Shown: in pieces, positions 44,063 to 53,700 of the stretch
How the letters are laid out: each line of letters opens with the position of its first letter
Position numbering within the stretch: position 1 is the stretch's first letter
Origin: JAPXSY01 sp034003585
Lineage (GTDB): Bacteria; Verrucomicrobiota; Kiritimatiellia; RFP12; UBA1067
DNA length: 54,533 nt
NCBI GenBank assembly: GCA_034003585.1
Contig: JAVEYH010000009.1
Span: forward strand, 1 to 54,533
Reading direction: 5' to 3'
Position numbers and translations under genes: made by a program
Notes under the pieces: generated by a model
What the model was told of the DNA's origin: nothing
The model's database searches: none
The model's input: only the letters and a program-made list of their open reading frames with translations

Positions 44063-45390
44063 GCAAAGAGTCAAGCGACTTCAGGTACAACACCGGCGAC
44101 ACCAAGGTGCCGTGGGCCGCGGTCGGCGAGAACTACAACGCCGCCGACACGTATGAGTTCGTCAAGTTCCTGATGGGCGGGAAGGGCAAGGCATACAACG
44201 CCGCCCTCAAGGACGTGAAGGCCGCGCTGGAGCGGCTCGGCAAGGAGTCCGCCCCCCCGGGCAAGCTTTCGATGGGCGACAAGGTGAGCGAGGTCGAGCG
44301 CATGATCGACAAGTACCTTGGCGTCGAGGAGGGCAGCTCGCTCTTCGTCTCCAACTGCACCGCGGCGCTCGAGCTCGGCTACCGCTACGCCGGCGTCGGC
44401 CCCGGCGACGAGGTGATCGTGCCGGCCAACACCTTCATCGCGACCGTCGCCTATCCGCTCTCGGTCGGCGCGAAGCTCGTGTTCGCCGACGTCGACCCGA
44501 AGACGGTCAACATGGATCCGAAGGACGTCGCGCGCAAGGTTACGAAAAAGACCAAGATCATCGTCCCCGTGCACATCGGCGGCTATCCGTGCGACATGGA
44601 CGCGATCATGAAGATCGCGAAGAAGCACGACATCGTCGTCATGGAGGACGCGGCGCACGTGTTCGGCGGCGAGTACAAGGGCCGCAAGCTCGGCACGATC
44701 GGCCATTTCGGCTGCTTCTCGATGCACGAGGTCAAGAACTGCACCTCGTTCGGCGAGGGCGGCGTGCTTGTCTCGAACGTCAAGGAGTACCGCGGCGAGG
44801 CGCGTCGCGCCCGTTTCCTCGGCATCGACTTCACCTCGAAGATCCACAACTGGCTCTACAACGTCTCGCTCATCAAGGGCAAGGGCAAGGTCCGCTACCA
44901 GGCGTGCAACAACGCATCGGTGACCGAGATCCAGGCGCTCGGGCTCATGCGGCAGATCAAGCGCTACGACAAGATCCTGGCCGAGCGCCGCCGCGCGGCG
45001 ACTTGGATGACCAAGCGGCTCTCCGGCGTGCCCGGCATCATCCCGCAGGCGCTCGGCGACGGGAAGACGTTCAAGCCGACGTTCCACCTCTACCAGCTCC
45101 AGATCGATCCGAAGATCGTCGGGGGCGATGTACAGACGCTCAAGACGAAGCTCGAGGCGAAGGGCGTGACGAACATCCCGCACTTCGGCCCGATCTACCG
45201 CTTCGCCGCGACGATCGGAAAGGGTTTCGACGAGAAGGCGATCGCGAAGACCTGTCCGGTCACCGAGTACGTCTTCGACAAGGGCTACACGCACCTGCCG
45301 ATCTACGGGCTCACCAAGGACCAGCTCGCGTTCATGGCCGACGCGATCCTCGAGTCCGTCGCCGAGATGAAAGCGGAGGCGCGCAAGTGA
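44059..45390 (+). CDS. DegT/DnrJ/EryC1-type sugar aminotransferase
   Basis: A 443-residue PLP enzyme of the DegT/DnrJ/EryC1/StrS class. The key pieces are a GSSLFVSNCTAALELGY start of the PLP-binding half, DEVIVPANTFIAT, DVDPKT, VPVHIGGYPCDMDAI, V.EDAAHVFGG, and FSMHEVKNCTSFGEGGVL with the Schiff-base Lys. Members transfer an amino group to a keto-sugar. The ATG overlaps the transporter stop, so it belongs to the island operon and may convert imported keto-sugar produced by GH109 oxidation chemistry. No leader was seen; cytoplasmic. Confidence 0.88.
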   Translation: MSKESSDFRYNTGDTKVPWAAVGENYNAADTYEFVKFLMGGKGKAYNAALKDVKAALERLGKESAPPGKLSMGDKVSEVERMIDKYLGVEEGSSLFVSNCTAALELGYRYAGVGPGDEVIVPANTFIATVAYPLSVGAKLVFADVDPKTVNMDPKDVARKVTKKTKIIVPVHIGGYPCDMDAIMKIAKKHDIVVMEDAAHVFGGEYKGRKLGTIGHFGCFSMHEVKNCTSFGEGGVLVSNVKEYRGEARRARFLGIDFTSKIHNWLYNVSLIKGKGKVRYQACNNASVTEIQALGLMRQIKRYDKILAERRRAATWMTKRLSGVPGIIPQALGDGKTFKPTFHLYQLQIDPKIVGGDVQTLKTKLEAKGVTNIPHFGPIYRFAATIGKGFDEKAIAKTCPVTEYVFDKGYTHLPIYGLTKDQLAFMADAILESVAEMKAEARK

Positions 45391-45542
45391 AAAGACGCGA
45401 TTTCCTGATCGGGATCGGGGCGCTTGCGGCCGGCGGCTGCAGGTGCCCGTTCGGCGGCTCCGGCATCAAGCTCGCGAACGCGTTCCCGGACAATCCGCAG
45501 TGGATCGACGAGTCGCGCGCGTATTTCGAAAGTTTGATATAA
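45387..45542 (+). pseudogene. Clipped Tat/lipoprotein leader
   Basis: A 51-residue frame that starts with GTG inside the aminotransferase stop (GTGA). Its leader KRRDFLIGIGALAAGGC is like those of the other exported proteins of the island. After about 30 further residues the frame stops, far short of any domain. It is probably the 5' remnant of another exported gene cut at the island's right edge. A genuine tiny lipoprotein is the alternative. The sequence just after it, to 45623, is not coding as far as I can see and holds AAGGAG at 45590-45595 with no matching gene. Confidence 0.5.
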
Positions 45543-45623
45543 CACCGCACTGGAGCGCGTTTACGGCTCGCAGTTTTTACGCTAAGGACAAGGAGAGCGA
45601 GCTGTGATACTCCGTGTCAGGGG

Positions 45624-46967
45624 TCAAACCTTGTCCGGTACGACAAACGGCGCGCGGTATTCGCGGGTCAGCATGGCGTTGGCCTCCGCGTCGCCGGGGA
45701 AGCGCAGCGTGTCCGGGTCAAAGGTCAGCGTGCGGCCCAGGCGGAAGGCGATGTTGCCCAGGTGGATCAGGGCGCAGGAGTAAAAGCCCTCCTCGATGCT
45801 GCGGTTGTAGGTTTGCGGATCGCCGCCGCGGATCGCCGCGATGAAATCCTGGTAATGGTTGCCGAGGCCGTTGCCGCTCTCGCCCGGCTCCCGTTTCTCA
45901 CCCAGATAGGTTCGCCAGCGGTTCACGTCCTTGACCATGTACCCCTTGGATCCGAAGAAGAGGTTGCCGGTGACGTTTCCCACGCTGGTGGCCATGTAGT
46001 CATTGCCCTGCCGCGCGCCTTTGAGCCACATGCCGTCCTCGCCGTTGGAGACCCAGTGGCGGACTTCGAACTGCAAAATCTTTTTTTTGTCGCCGCCGCC
46101 CGCGGGGTTCGGGAACTCGAACAGGGCCATCAGCACGTTGGGCGTCTCCTGCGCGTCATCGAACATCATGTGGCCGCCCATGGCCGTGATCTTGGTGGGG
46201 AGCTTCACGCCCAGGCCCCAGCGCGCGATGTCCATCTCGTGGACCCCCTGGTTGCCCATGTCGCCGTTGCCGTAGTCCCAGTTCCAGTGCCAGTTGTAGT
46301 GGAAGCGGTTGCGGTTGAAGGGGCGCTTGGGCGCGGGGCCCAGCCACAGGTCATACGCCACGCCGGCGGGCGGCGCCTCGTCCGGAAAGCGGCCGATGGG
46401 GTTGCGCCACTTGTAGCAGATGCCCTTCGCCATATAGACCTCGCCCAGGTTGCCGCTGTGGAGGAACGCGGCCATGCTTTGCGCGCACGGGTTGCTGCGC
46501 TGCTCCGCCCCGTCCTGCACGATCACTTTGTATTTCTTCGCGGCCTCCACCAGCTTGCCGCCCTCGTAGAGATTGTGGCAGCACGGCTTTTCCACCGACA
46601 CGTGCTTGCCCGCCTGGATCGCCCAGATCGCGGCCAGGGTGTGCCAGTGGTTCGGCGTCACGACGGAAACCGCATCGATGTCCGGGTCTTCGTACAGTTT
46701 GCGCAAATCCGTGTACGTCTTCGGCGGTTTCAGGCCTTTATCGGTGAAATGTTTCCGGATGACGGGCCCGAAGAGGTTCGCGTCCACGTCGCAGAGCGCC
46801 GCCACCTCCACATTCGGCAGCGCGGCATATTCTTTGATGTGGTTTTGGCCCATGCCGTGGATGCCCAGCACCGCCACGCGCACGCGGTCGTTGGCGCCGG
46901 CCCAGGCCTTGCCGCCGGTGTACAGCAGGGTTCCGCCGGCTTGCGAGATGAATTGGCGACGTGTCAT
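45624..46967 (-). CDS. Gfo/Idh/MocA-family oxidoreductase, Tat leader
   Basis: A 447-residue oxidoreductase-type protein. MTRRQFISQAGGTLLYTG is a Tat-like leader. The Rossmann loop is AVLGIHGMGQNH and the conserved EKPCCHNL follows the active-side strand. It ends in a normal C-terminal half (QGVHEMDIARWGLG, NPVL..FEFP). It is not of the GH109 type: the THGLGP...NRGDRFDY segment is missing. Substrate unknown; sugars or inositols are usual for the family. AAGGAGG lies six bases before the ATG. It is the last gene of a three-gene leftward operon. Confidence 0.86.
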   Translation of the reverse strand: MTRRQFISQAGGTLLYTGGKAWAGANDRVRVAVLGIHGMGQNHIKEYAALPNVEVAALCDVDANLFGPVIRKHFTDKGLKPPKTYTDLRKLYEDPDIDAVSVVTPNHWHTLAAIWAIQAGKHVSVEKPCCHNLYEGGKLVEAAKKYKVIVQDGAEQRSNPCAQSMAAFLHSGNLGEVYMAKGICYKWRNPIGRFPDEAPPAGVAYDLWLGPAPKRPFNRNRFHYNWHWNWDYGNGDMGNQGVHEMDIARWGLGVKLPTKITAMGGHMMFDDAQETPNVLMALFEFPNPAGGGDKKKILQFEVRHWVSNGEDGMWLKGARQGNDYMATSVGNVTGNLFFGSKGYMVKDVNRWRTYLGEKREPGESGNGLGNHYQDFIAAIRGGDPQTYNRSIEEGFYSCALIHLGNIAFRLGRTLTFDPDTLRFPGDAEANAMLTREYRAPFVVPDKV

Positions 46968-47022
46968 CGTGTGCCTCCTTGTTTGGGTGTGTTTCGTGTT
47001 TGCCGACCGGAGAGGAGGCGCG

Positions 47023-48165
47023 TCAATACACGCCGGACTCCTCGGCGGCGCGCAGCATGGCCGTGACGTTTCGGATCGGCGTGCCCCGCTCCAGAAAATC
47101 CGAGGCGGCGAAAAGGTAGCGCCCGCCGGGTTTGCCGGTCAGCACAATCTCGCGGGCCTTGGCGGTGACCGCTTCCGGCGACGCGGTCTTGAGGAAATGA
47201 AGCTGGTCCAGATTGCCCAGCAGGCAGACACGGTCGCCGAGGGCAGTCTTGGCGGCGGCCAGGCTGTTGTCTCCCTGCGGCTCCTCCGCGACGGTTTCCC
47301 AGACGCTCATGCCCAGCTCGCGGTAACAGGGGTAGAAGGCCCGCGCGAACCCGCAGTTGTGGTATATGCTGAACGCTCCGGCTCCGTGGAGGGCGTCGAG
47401 CAGCCGCTTCTCGTAGGGGGCCACGCGGGTCATGAAATAGTCGGGACTGACCGAGCGGGAGTTGGCGATATGGCCCTGTATGCCGATCGCGTCCGAGCCG
47501 CCCTCGATCAACGGGAGGTTGTACGCGATCATGCCGGCGGTCAGCGCCTCCATCAGCGCGTGATAGGCCGTCTCGTCCGTGTAGGGCGCCATCATCAGGT
47601 TCTCGGTGCCCCAGAGGTCCGCGGCGTAATTGAAGACGCCGGCCCAGCCCCACGGCGCGTTGATGCCGCGGTCGCCGACCTGCCGGCGCCAGTCCGCGGC
47701 GGTTTCGCGAAGGGTCCGCATGTCTTCCGTGTCCGGGTTTGGCAGCCAACGCGTAAACGCGGCAAGGTCATCCGCCGTATTCAGCAGCGGTTTGCGCGTC
47801 GACGGCATAATCCCTGGCGTCGCGGCGCCGGCGTCGGGCTTGACACGCTCCTGGGTCAAAACCCGGTCCGGCGTGGTGATCTCGGTGCGGGTCACCCACA
47901 TCTCCGCTTCTCGCGCGGTGGTGTGGCTGACGCGCCAGTTCAGGTGGTCGCGCAACAGGAAGGAGGGGGTCATGAAGCGGTTGTGTTTGGTGATGACATC
48001 GAAACCCAGTTCGCGGGACAGCTCCAGCACGGTCGCCACCCGGTCGAAGTTCTGGCGTTGCGGATAGACCCACGCCAGAAAATCCTCCTGGATAAACGGA
48101 ACAACGGGCACGCGGTCGGGTATGTCGCCGCGTAGAACGGTCAGGATGCGTTCGCGCGCGGTCAT
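47023..48165 (-). CDS. MtaA/UroD-like methyltransferase-family protein
   Basis: A 380-residue protein of the uroporphyrinogen decarboxylase/MtaA superfamily. It opens MTARERILTVLRGDIPDRVPV, typical of the MtaA side rather than HemE. H269-N-C271-G matches the HxCG zinc motif of cobamide-dependent methyltransferases. The usual third cysteine near the end is replaced in LFAASDFLERGTPI. The partner genes (a hexuronate-type transporter and a Gfo/Idh protein) suggest a role in sugar or sugar-acid use, perhaps demethylation. The start overlaps the transporter stop (ATGA at 48162-48165); longer frames upstream lie inside the transporter gene. Confidence 0.78.
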   Translation of the reverse strand: MTARERILTVLRGDIPDRVPVVPFIQEDFLAWVYPQRQNFDRVATVLELSRELGFDVITKHNRFMTPSFLLRDHLNWRVSHTTAREAEMWVTRTEITTPDRVLTQERVKPDAGAATPGIMPSTRKPLLNTADDLAAFTRWLPNPDTEDMRTLRETAADWRRQVGDRGINAPWGWAGVFNYAADLWGTENLMMAPYTDETAYHALMEALTAGMIAYNLPLIEGGSDAIGIQGHIANSRSVSPDYFMTRVAPYEKRLLDALHGAGAFSIYHNCGFARAFYPCYRELGMSVWETVAEEPQGDNSLAAAKTALGDRVCLLGNLDQLHFLKTASPEAVTAKAREIVLTGKPGGRYLFAASDFLERGTPIRNVTAMLRAAEESGVY

Positions 48166-49376
48166 GCGGGTATGCCTTTCCTGGGTAAAAGAAGCTGGAC
48201 CACGAGCCATGCCACGACATAGGCGCAGGCGGACATCACGAAAAGCGGCCAATAGCTTCCGGTGCGGTCGAGAATCCAGCCGGCGAAACGCGCGGCAAAA
48301 ATGCCGCCCAGCGCGCCGGCCATCGTGCCGATGCCGGTGACAGAGGCCACGGTGTTTTTCGGAAAGGAGTCGGAGACCAGCGAGAAGAGGTTGGCCATCC
48401 AGCCGGAGTGCCCGGCCGTCGCCAGTCCGATCAGCACGACCGCCAGCCACACGTGCGGCGTGCCGGCGGCAACCAGCACGGGAAGCGGCAACAGCGCGCA
48501 CAGCAGCATGACACGCTGGCGCGCCGTCCGCACGGTCACGCCGCGTGCGGTCAAGTGCTGGGTCAGCCAGCCGGCCCCGACACTGCCGAGGATCGTGATG
48601 GAGTAGATGGTCACCAGCGGCGCGCCAAGTTGCGTCAAGGCCACGCCGTGTTTGTCATGCAGGAATTTAGGTAGCCAGTAGAGGAAGAACCACCAGACCG
48701 GATCACTCAACAGCTTGCCGAAAAAGAAGGCCCAGGTGGCGCGGCGGCACAGGATTGCGGCGAGCGGCAGCGGCGGGCCGTCCGGGACTTCAGACTGTGC
48801 CGGGAGGCGCGCCGGAGTGCGGCAGAATGCCAGCCACACCGCGCTCCAGACGAAGCCGGCCGCTCCCAGTGCCACGCAGGTCATGAGCCAGCCGGTGCGC
48901 GCGTAGAGAAAGAGAATCAGGAGCGGCGCCAGGATCGGGCCGACCATCGAGCCGGTATTGAAGAGACCGGTGGCAAACGCGCGCTCTTCTTTCGGGAACC
49001 ACTCGGCCGTGGCCTTGATCGCGCAGGGGAAGCAGCCGGCCTGCGTCAGTCCGAGCGCCAGGCGCACGATGAGGAACGAGAAGACCGTCGCGGCCCAGCC
49101 GTGCGCGGCGGTCACAAGGCTCCAGAGCAGCACGAAGAGACCGAACCCGAAGCCGGTGCCGAGCCGGTCGATCAGCCAGCCGACGGCGAGCACACCCACC
49201 GCATAGGCGAACTGGTAGACGGCCACCATGTTGCCGTAGTCGGTCTCTGACCAGCCGTGATCCCGGGTGAGCTGCGGGGCAAGGATGGAGAGGGCTTGTC
49301 GATCCATGTACAGAAGGGTCACCGCCAAAAAAAGGAGCACGCAGATCAGCCATTTGGAGTGACGGTCACATCGCAT
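48162..49376 (-). CDS. ExuT-like anion:cation symporter-family MFS transporter
   Basis: A 404-residue, 12-helix MFS protein. It begins MRCDRHSKWLICVLLFLAVTLLYMDRQALS, with the LYMDRQ(A)LS element of the hexuronate/organic-anion (ACS) group. Others in order are GWLIDRLGTGFGFGL, AGCFPCAIKATAEWFPKEERA, and GIGTMAGALGGIF in the last third. It likely imports sugar acids such as galacturonate; the GH28-like gene far to the left could supply them, but nothing links the two directly. It is the first gene of the leftward operon and diverges from the second XylR-type regulator. Confidence 0.85.
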   Translation of the reverse strand: MRCDRHSKWLICVLLFLAVTLLYMDRQALSILAPQLTRDHGWSETDYGNMVAVYQFAYAVGVLAVGWLIDRLGTGFGFGLFVLLWSLVTAAHGWAATVFSFLIVRLALGLTQAGCFPCAIKATAEWFPKEERAFATGLFNTGSMVGPILAPLLILFLYARTGWLMTCVALGAAGFVWSAVWLAFCRTPARLPAQSEVPDGPPLPLAAILCRRATWAFFFGKLLSDPVWWFFLYWLPKFLHDKHGVALTQLGAPLVTIYSITILGSVGAGWLTQHLTARGVTVRTARQRVMLLCALLPLPVLVAAGTPHVWLAVVLIGLATAGHSGWMANLFSLVSDSFPKNTVASVTGIGTMAGALGGIFAARFAGWILDRTGSYWPLFVMSACAYVVAWLVVQLLLPRKGIPA

Positions 49377-49419
49377 GCGCGTAGCTTGCCACGGGGGCAC
49401 GTCATGTAACAAGAGATGT

Positions 49420-49485
49420 TTTGCGCAAAGAATAAACGGAAAGCGAAAAATCGACCTTGTGCGGGAGTGCGCGGGTATGGATAAT
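49420..49485 (+). promoter_or_regulatory. Divergent promoter region with palindrome
   Basis: TTTGCGCAAA at 49420-49429 is a perfect 10-bp palindrome between the divergent transporter and regulator genes. On the + strand, TTGTGC (49457-49462) and GATAAT (49480-49485) are 17 bases apart and could start the regulator. Operator use of the palindrome is a guess. Confidence 0.35.
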
Positions 49486-49529
49486 GACGCATCGGTTTTA
49501 TGGGTGGATGAGGGGCAAGGGGAAAGCAG

Positions 49530-50717
49530 ATGCGGAATGGAACGATGCCGAGGGTCGCGGTCGTGTATCCGGCTTCCGTGCCCTGGATGGCCGAGTGTCT
49601 GCGGGGGATCAAAAGCTATGCCGACGAAAAAGGCGGGTGGCAGATCGTGACCAGCCCGCCCTCCTTGCGCAGCGCGGGCGAGGAGGATATCCATCTGCCG
49701 GCGTTGAAGACATGGCCCGGCGACGGCGTGATCGCGTGCCTGACGACGCGCGGCGAGGAAAAGGCGGCGGCGCGCCTGCCGATGCCGGTGGTGAATTTGT
49801 CCGGCTGGCAGCCCCCCGGTCTCGGGGTGCCGCGTGTCAATGCTGACCACGAGGCGATCGGACGCGTTGCGGCGGAGCATCTGCTGGCTCTCGGGTTGCG
49901 GCACTTCGGGTATTACGGAATTGCCGGGCCTTGGTACTCGCGGGCGAGGGAGCGGGGATTCTCGGAACGCCTTCATCAGGCTGGTCATGATTGCGCGGTA
50001 TTCCGGCAGGCCGCTTCGGGTGTCCGGGCGCAGAAGTGGCGCCAGCGGTATGCGGGGCTGGAGCGCTGGCTGAAGGGGCTGCCAAAACCTTGCGGGATCC
50101 TGGCGGTCCACGACTACCGCGCGCGCGTGGTGATGGAGCTGTGTTCGCGCCTGGGCTTCGCGATCCCCGGGGAAGTGGCTTTGCTGGGGGTGGACAACGA
50201 TCCCACGACGTGCGAATACTGCACTCCGTCGCTGTCCAGCGTTTCGCGCGATCCGTTCGCCTGCGGCGTGGCGGCGGCAGCCTTGCTGTACAGCCTGATG
50301 CGCGGGCTGCCTGTGTCAGGACGCGATACGCTGGTACGGCCGCAAGGCGTAATCACCCGCGGTTCCACGGATCATTTTTATGATGACGACCCGGTGGTCC
50401 GCAGGGTGGTGGAGCATGTGGTCGCGCATGCGGGGGAGGCGATGTCGGTGGCGGCGATCGCGAAGCGCTTGCGGATGTCGCGCCGCCTGATCGAGATGCG
50501 CTTCCGTGAGCGTTTAGGGACAACGCCGCACGCTTACCTGCAGCAGCGGCGTGTGCGGTATGCGAGAAACTTATTGTTGGACAATGCGCGGATCCGGTCG
50601 CTCGGCGAGGTCGCCGCGGCGAGCGGTTTCGGTTGCGCGCGCGCCTTCCGCGAGGCGTTCCGCGCCGCCACCGGTTATACCCCCAAGGCGTTCCGCGAGC
50701 GGTATGCGGCGGGATGA
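49530..50717 (+). CDS. XylR-type LacI-fold/AraC-HTH regulator (second copy)
   Basis: A 395-residue paralogue of 33716-34867 with the same layout. The sensor half has VNADHEAIGRVAAEHLLALGLRHF, GLPKPCGILAVHDYRARVVMELC, IPGEVALLGVDND and PSLSSVSRDP. The last 110 residues are an AraC-type HTH (IAKRLRMSRRLIEMRFRERLG, LGEVAAASGFGCARAFREAFRAATGYTPKAF). It diverges from the transporter operon and lies 31 bases upstream of the GH97-GH127 gene, so it probably controls both. The effector is likely a sugar. GGGGA lies six bases before the ATG at 49530. Confidence 0.88.
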   Translation: MRNGTMPRVAVVYPASVPWMAECLRGIKSYADEKGGWQIVTSPPSLRSAGEEDIHLPALKTWPGDGVIACLTTRGEEKAAARLPMPVVNLSGWQPPGLGVPRVNADHEAIGRVAAEHLLALGLRHFGYYGIAGPWYSRARERGFSERLHQAGHDCAVFRQAASGVRAQKWRQRYAGLERWLKGLPKPCGILAVHDYRARVVMELCSRLGFAIPGEVALLGVDNDPTTCEYCTPSLSSVSRDPFACGVAAAALLYSLMRGLPVSGRDTLVRPQGVITRGSTDHFYDDDPVVRRVVEHVVAHAGEAMSVAAIAKRLRMSRRLIEMRFRERLGTTPHAYLQQRRVRYARNLLLDNARIRSLGEVAAASGFGCARAFREAFRAATGYTPKAFRERYAAG

Positions 50718-50748
50718 ACGTGCGGAAAAAAAAGAAGGAGTCAGCTGG

Positions 50749-53700
50749 ATGACCAGAAAAACAGTGATGTTGGCGGCGGTGGCGTGTTGCTGCCTTGGCG
50801 CGAAAGCGGCGGAGGGGGTCGCGTCGGCCTCTTCGCCTGACGGGCGGAATCAGATCCGGTTGTATCCGGAGCCCCTTGCCTATGAAGTGCTTCGGGACGG
50901 GCATGTCCTGATCGCCCTTTCGGAAATCGGCATGACGGTGGACGGCGTGGCGTTTACCGGAAAGGGGGGGGCGCCGAAGGTCACGTCCGGGAAAGGGACC
51001 GGGAGCGAAAAAACGCCCGTGTACAAGAAGGGAAGCGTGAGCCTCGAGCAAAGGGAAACGTTCGTTGATTTCGGGAAATGGGGCGTTCGGCTCGCCGCCC
51101 GGAACGACGGTGTGGCGTATCGGTTTGAAACCAAGATCCCCGGCCGGATCCGGGTTGACGGGGAAAAGGCGAGTGTGGCCATTCCGGAAGCCTCCGCCAC
51201 ATGCCGGGTGCATTTCACCGACGCGTTCGGGTGTGAGGAAACCGTCGGCCAAACCCTACAGGCGAAGGATGTCGTGACCGGCGGCAAAGGGAAGAGGCTG
51301 GCCTATCTGCCTTGGGTCTGTACCGTCCGCGGCAAAACCGTTGCGATCACCGAGAGCGACGTGTTCGACTATCCCATCTGGAACCTTGCGCGGTCCGATG
51401 CCGCGGCTGTCCCCGTGGTGTTCCAGTCGGTGTTCGCCGGTTGGCCGAAACGGACGGAACGTGTCGGCGGCTGGGGGGACAAGCCGGAGGATCACGGCCT
51501 CAAGGAGGGGGGGCGCTGGCTGAAAGTTTTGGAGCATGACGGGTATCTGGTGGAAACCGACGGCACACGCCCGTTCCCGTGGCGCGCGTTCATCCTCGCC
51601 GATGAGCCCGCGAAGCTTTGCGAGGCGGATCTCGTCTACGCGCTGGCGCGTCCCGCGGCGGCCGGCGGCGATTTCTCCTGGGTGAAACCGGGCAAGGTCG
51701 CCTGGGACTGGTGGAACGACTGGTATCTCGAGGACGTTCCGTTCAAGGCGGGATGCAACACGAAGAGTTATGAATATTATATCGATTTCGCGGCGAAAAC
51801 CGGTGTCGAATATGTGATTTTCGACGAGGGGTGGAGCGAGGAACTCAACATCCGGAAGTTTCATCGCGATGTGGATGTCCCGCATCTCATTGACTATGCG
51901 GGGCAGAAAGGGGTGGGAATCATCCTGTGGGTGGCGTGGGCGCAGGTTTACGGCAACGAGGAGCAGGTGGCGGCGCATTTCGCGAAACTCGGCGCGAAGG
52001 GTTTTAAGGTCGACTTCATGGACCGCGGCGATGCGGAGGCCGAGCGGTTTCTCTGGAAATTCGCGGATGCCTGTGCGCGCAACCGGATGCTGGTCGATTA
52101 CCACGGGGCGCACCGCCCGACGGGGATGAGCCGCGCCTATCCCAACGTGCTCAACTATGAGGGTGTTCACGGGCTCGAACAGATGAAGTTCTACAAAGGG
52201 CAGGATATTCTCGGCAATGACGTGCGAAGCTTCTTCGGACGGCTTACGGCGGGGCCGATGGATTACACGCCGGGGGCGATGCTCAACTATCCGGTCGGCC
52301 GGTACACGGGAGACTGGAAACACCCCGGTTCGATGGGCACGCGCAGCCGCCAGATGGCGATGATGACGCTCTTCGAGGCGCCCTTGCAGATGCTTTGCGA
52401 CAGCCCGACCCGGTACGAAAAGAATTTGGAATGTTTCCGGTTCATGGCGGCGACCCCGGTCGTGTGGGACGATACGGTCGGACTCGGCGGAACTCCGGAA
52501 ACGTTCGCCGCGGTGGCGCGGCGGAAAGGCGGGGTCTGGTACGCCGCGGGCATTTCAAGCGCGGCGGCGCAGGATTTTGAACTCGACACCGGCTTTCTCG
52601 GTCCGGGCCGTTGGGCGGCGGAACTTTTCCGCGACGCCCCCGAGTCGGAAGCGGAGCCGGCGGAATATGTGCGCGAGACGCGGTCCGTGCGCGCGGGCGA
52701 CCGGATTCCCTTCCGCATGGCGCCTGGCGGGGGATTCACCGTCCGGTTCACGCAAAAGGAGACCGATTCGGCGGCGAACCTCGGCGACGTGCGGCTCAAG
52801 GGGTATCTCGGCGAACGGCTCGATGCGATGATCGAACGCCATGTGATCGGGACGGACGTCGAGTACATCACCGCGCCGTTCCTGGAAAAGACGGAGACCA
52901 AGGGCTGGTGGCAGACGGAGTTCTGGGGTAAGTACATGCACGCCGCCATGCCGTATCTGAAGTACAACGGGTCCGCGAAACTGAAGGCGGATGTGGACTG
53001 CGGCATCGCACGCATGCTCGCCTCGCAGGAGAAGAGCGGATACATCGGCAACTACCCGGACGACCTGCGTTGCGGCGAGGGCTGGGACGTCTGGGGCATG
53101 AAGTACACGATGATGGGGTTGCTGCACTACTACGACGCGACGCAAGCCCCCGAAGTCCTGAAGGCGTGCAAACGGCTTTGCGCGTATGTGATGACGGAAC
53201 TGGGGCCGGGCGGAAAGCGCGGCAGGCCCCTGTACCGGACCGGGAACTGGTCCGGCTATGCGAGCTCGTCGATCCTGGAGCCGGTGATGTGGCTCTACAA
53301 GAGGACCCGGGATCAGCCGGTTCTCGATTTCGCGGCGTATCTCGTCAGGGACATGACCGAAGCGGAAGACGGCCCGCGGCTTCTCGACCTCGCATTGAAA
53401 GGCGTTTCCGTCGCGGACCGCAATGGCTACGGCAACAAGCCGGAAACCCACGGCGGCTATGTGATGAAACACAACCGTTGGAAAGCCTACGAGATGATGA
53501 GCTGCTATCAGGGGATGCTCGAATATCACGAGGTTACGGGGCGCAAGGATCTTTTCGACGCGGCGGTCGCGACCGGCCATGACATCATCAGAGAGGAGAT
53601 CAATCTCGCCGGCGGGTGCACCAGTTCGGAAGCGTGGTTTCACGGCGCGCGGAAGCAGCACCTTCCCTATTTGCGGCTTCAGGAGACATGCGTCACGACG

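Noticed and set aside
45586..45636. GGACAAGG and CCTTGTCC inverted pair at the island's right edge
   Set aside because: Only eight bases, 35 apart, and one arm lies inside the neighbouring gene; no U-tract, so not a convincing terminator or attachment site.
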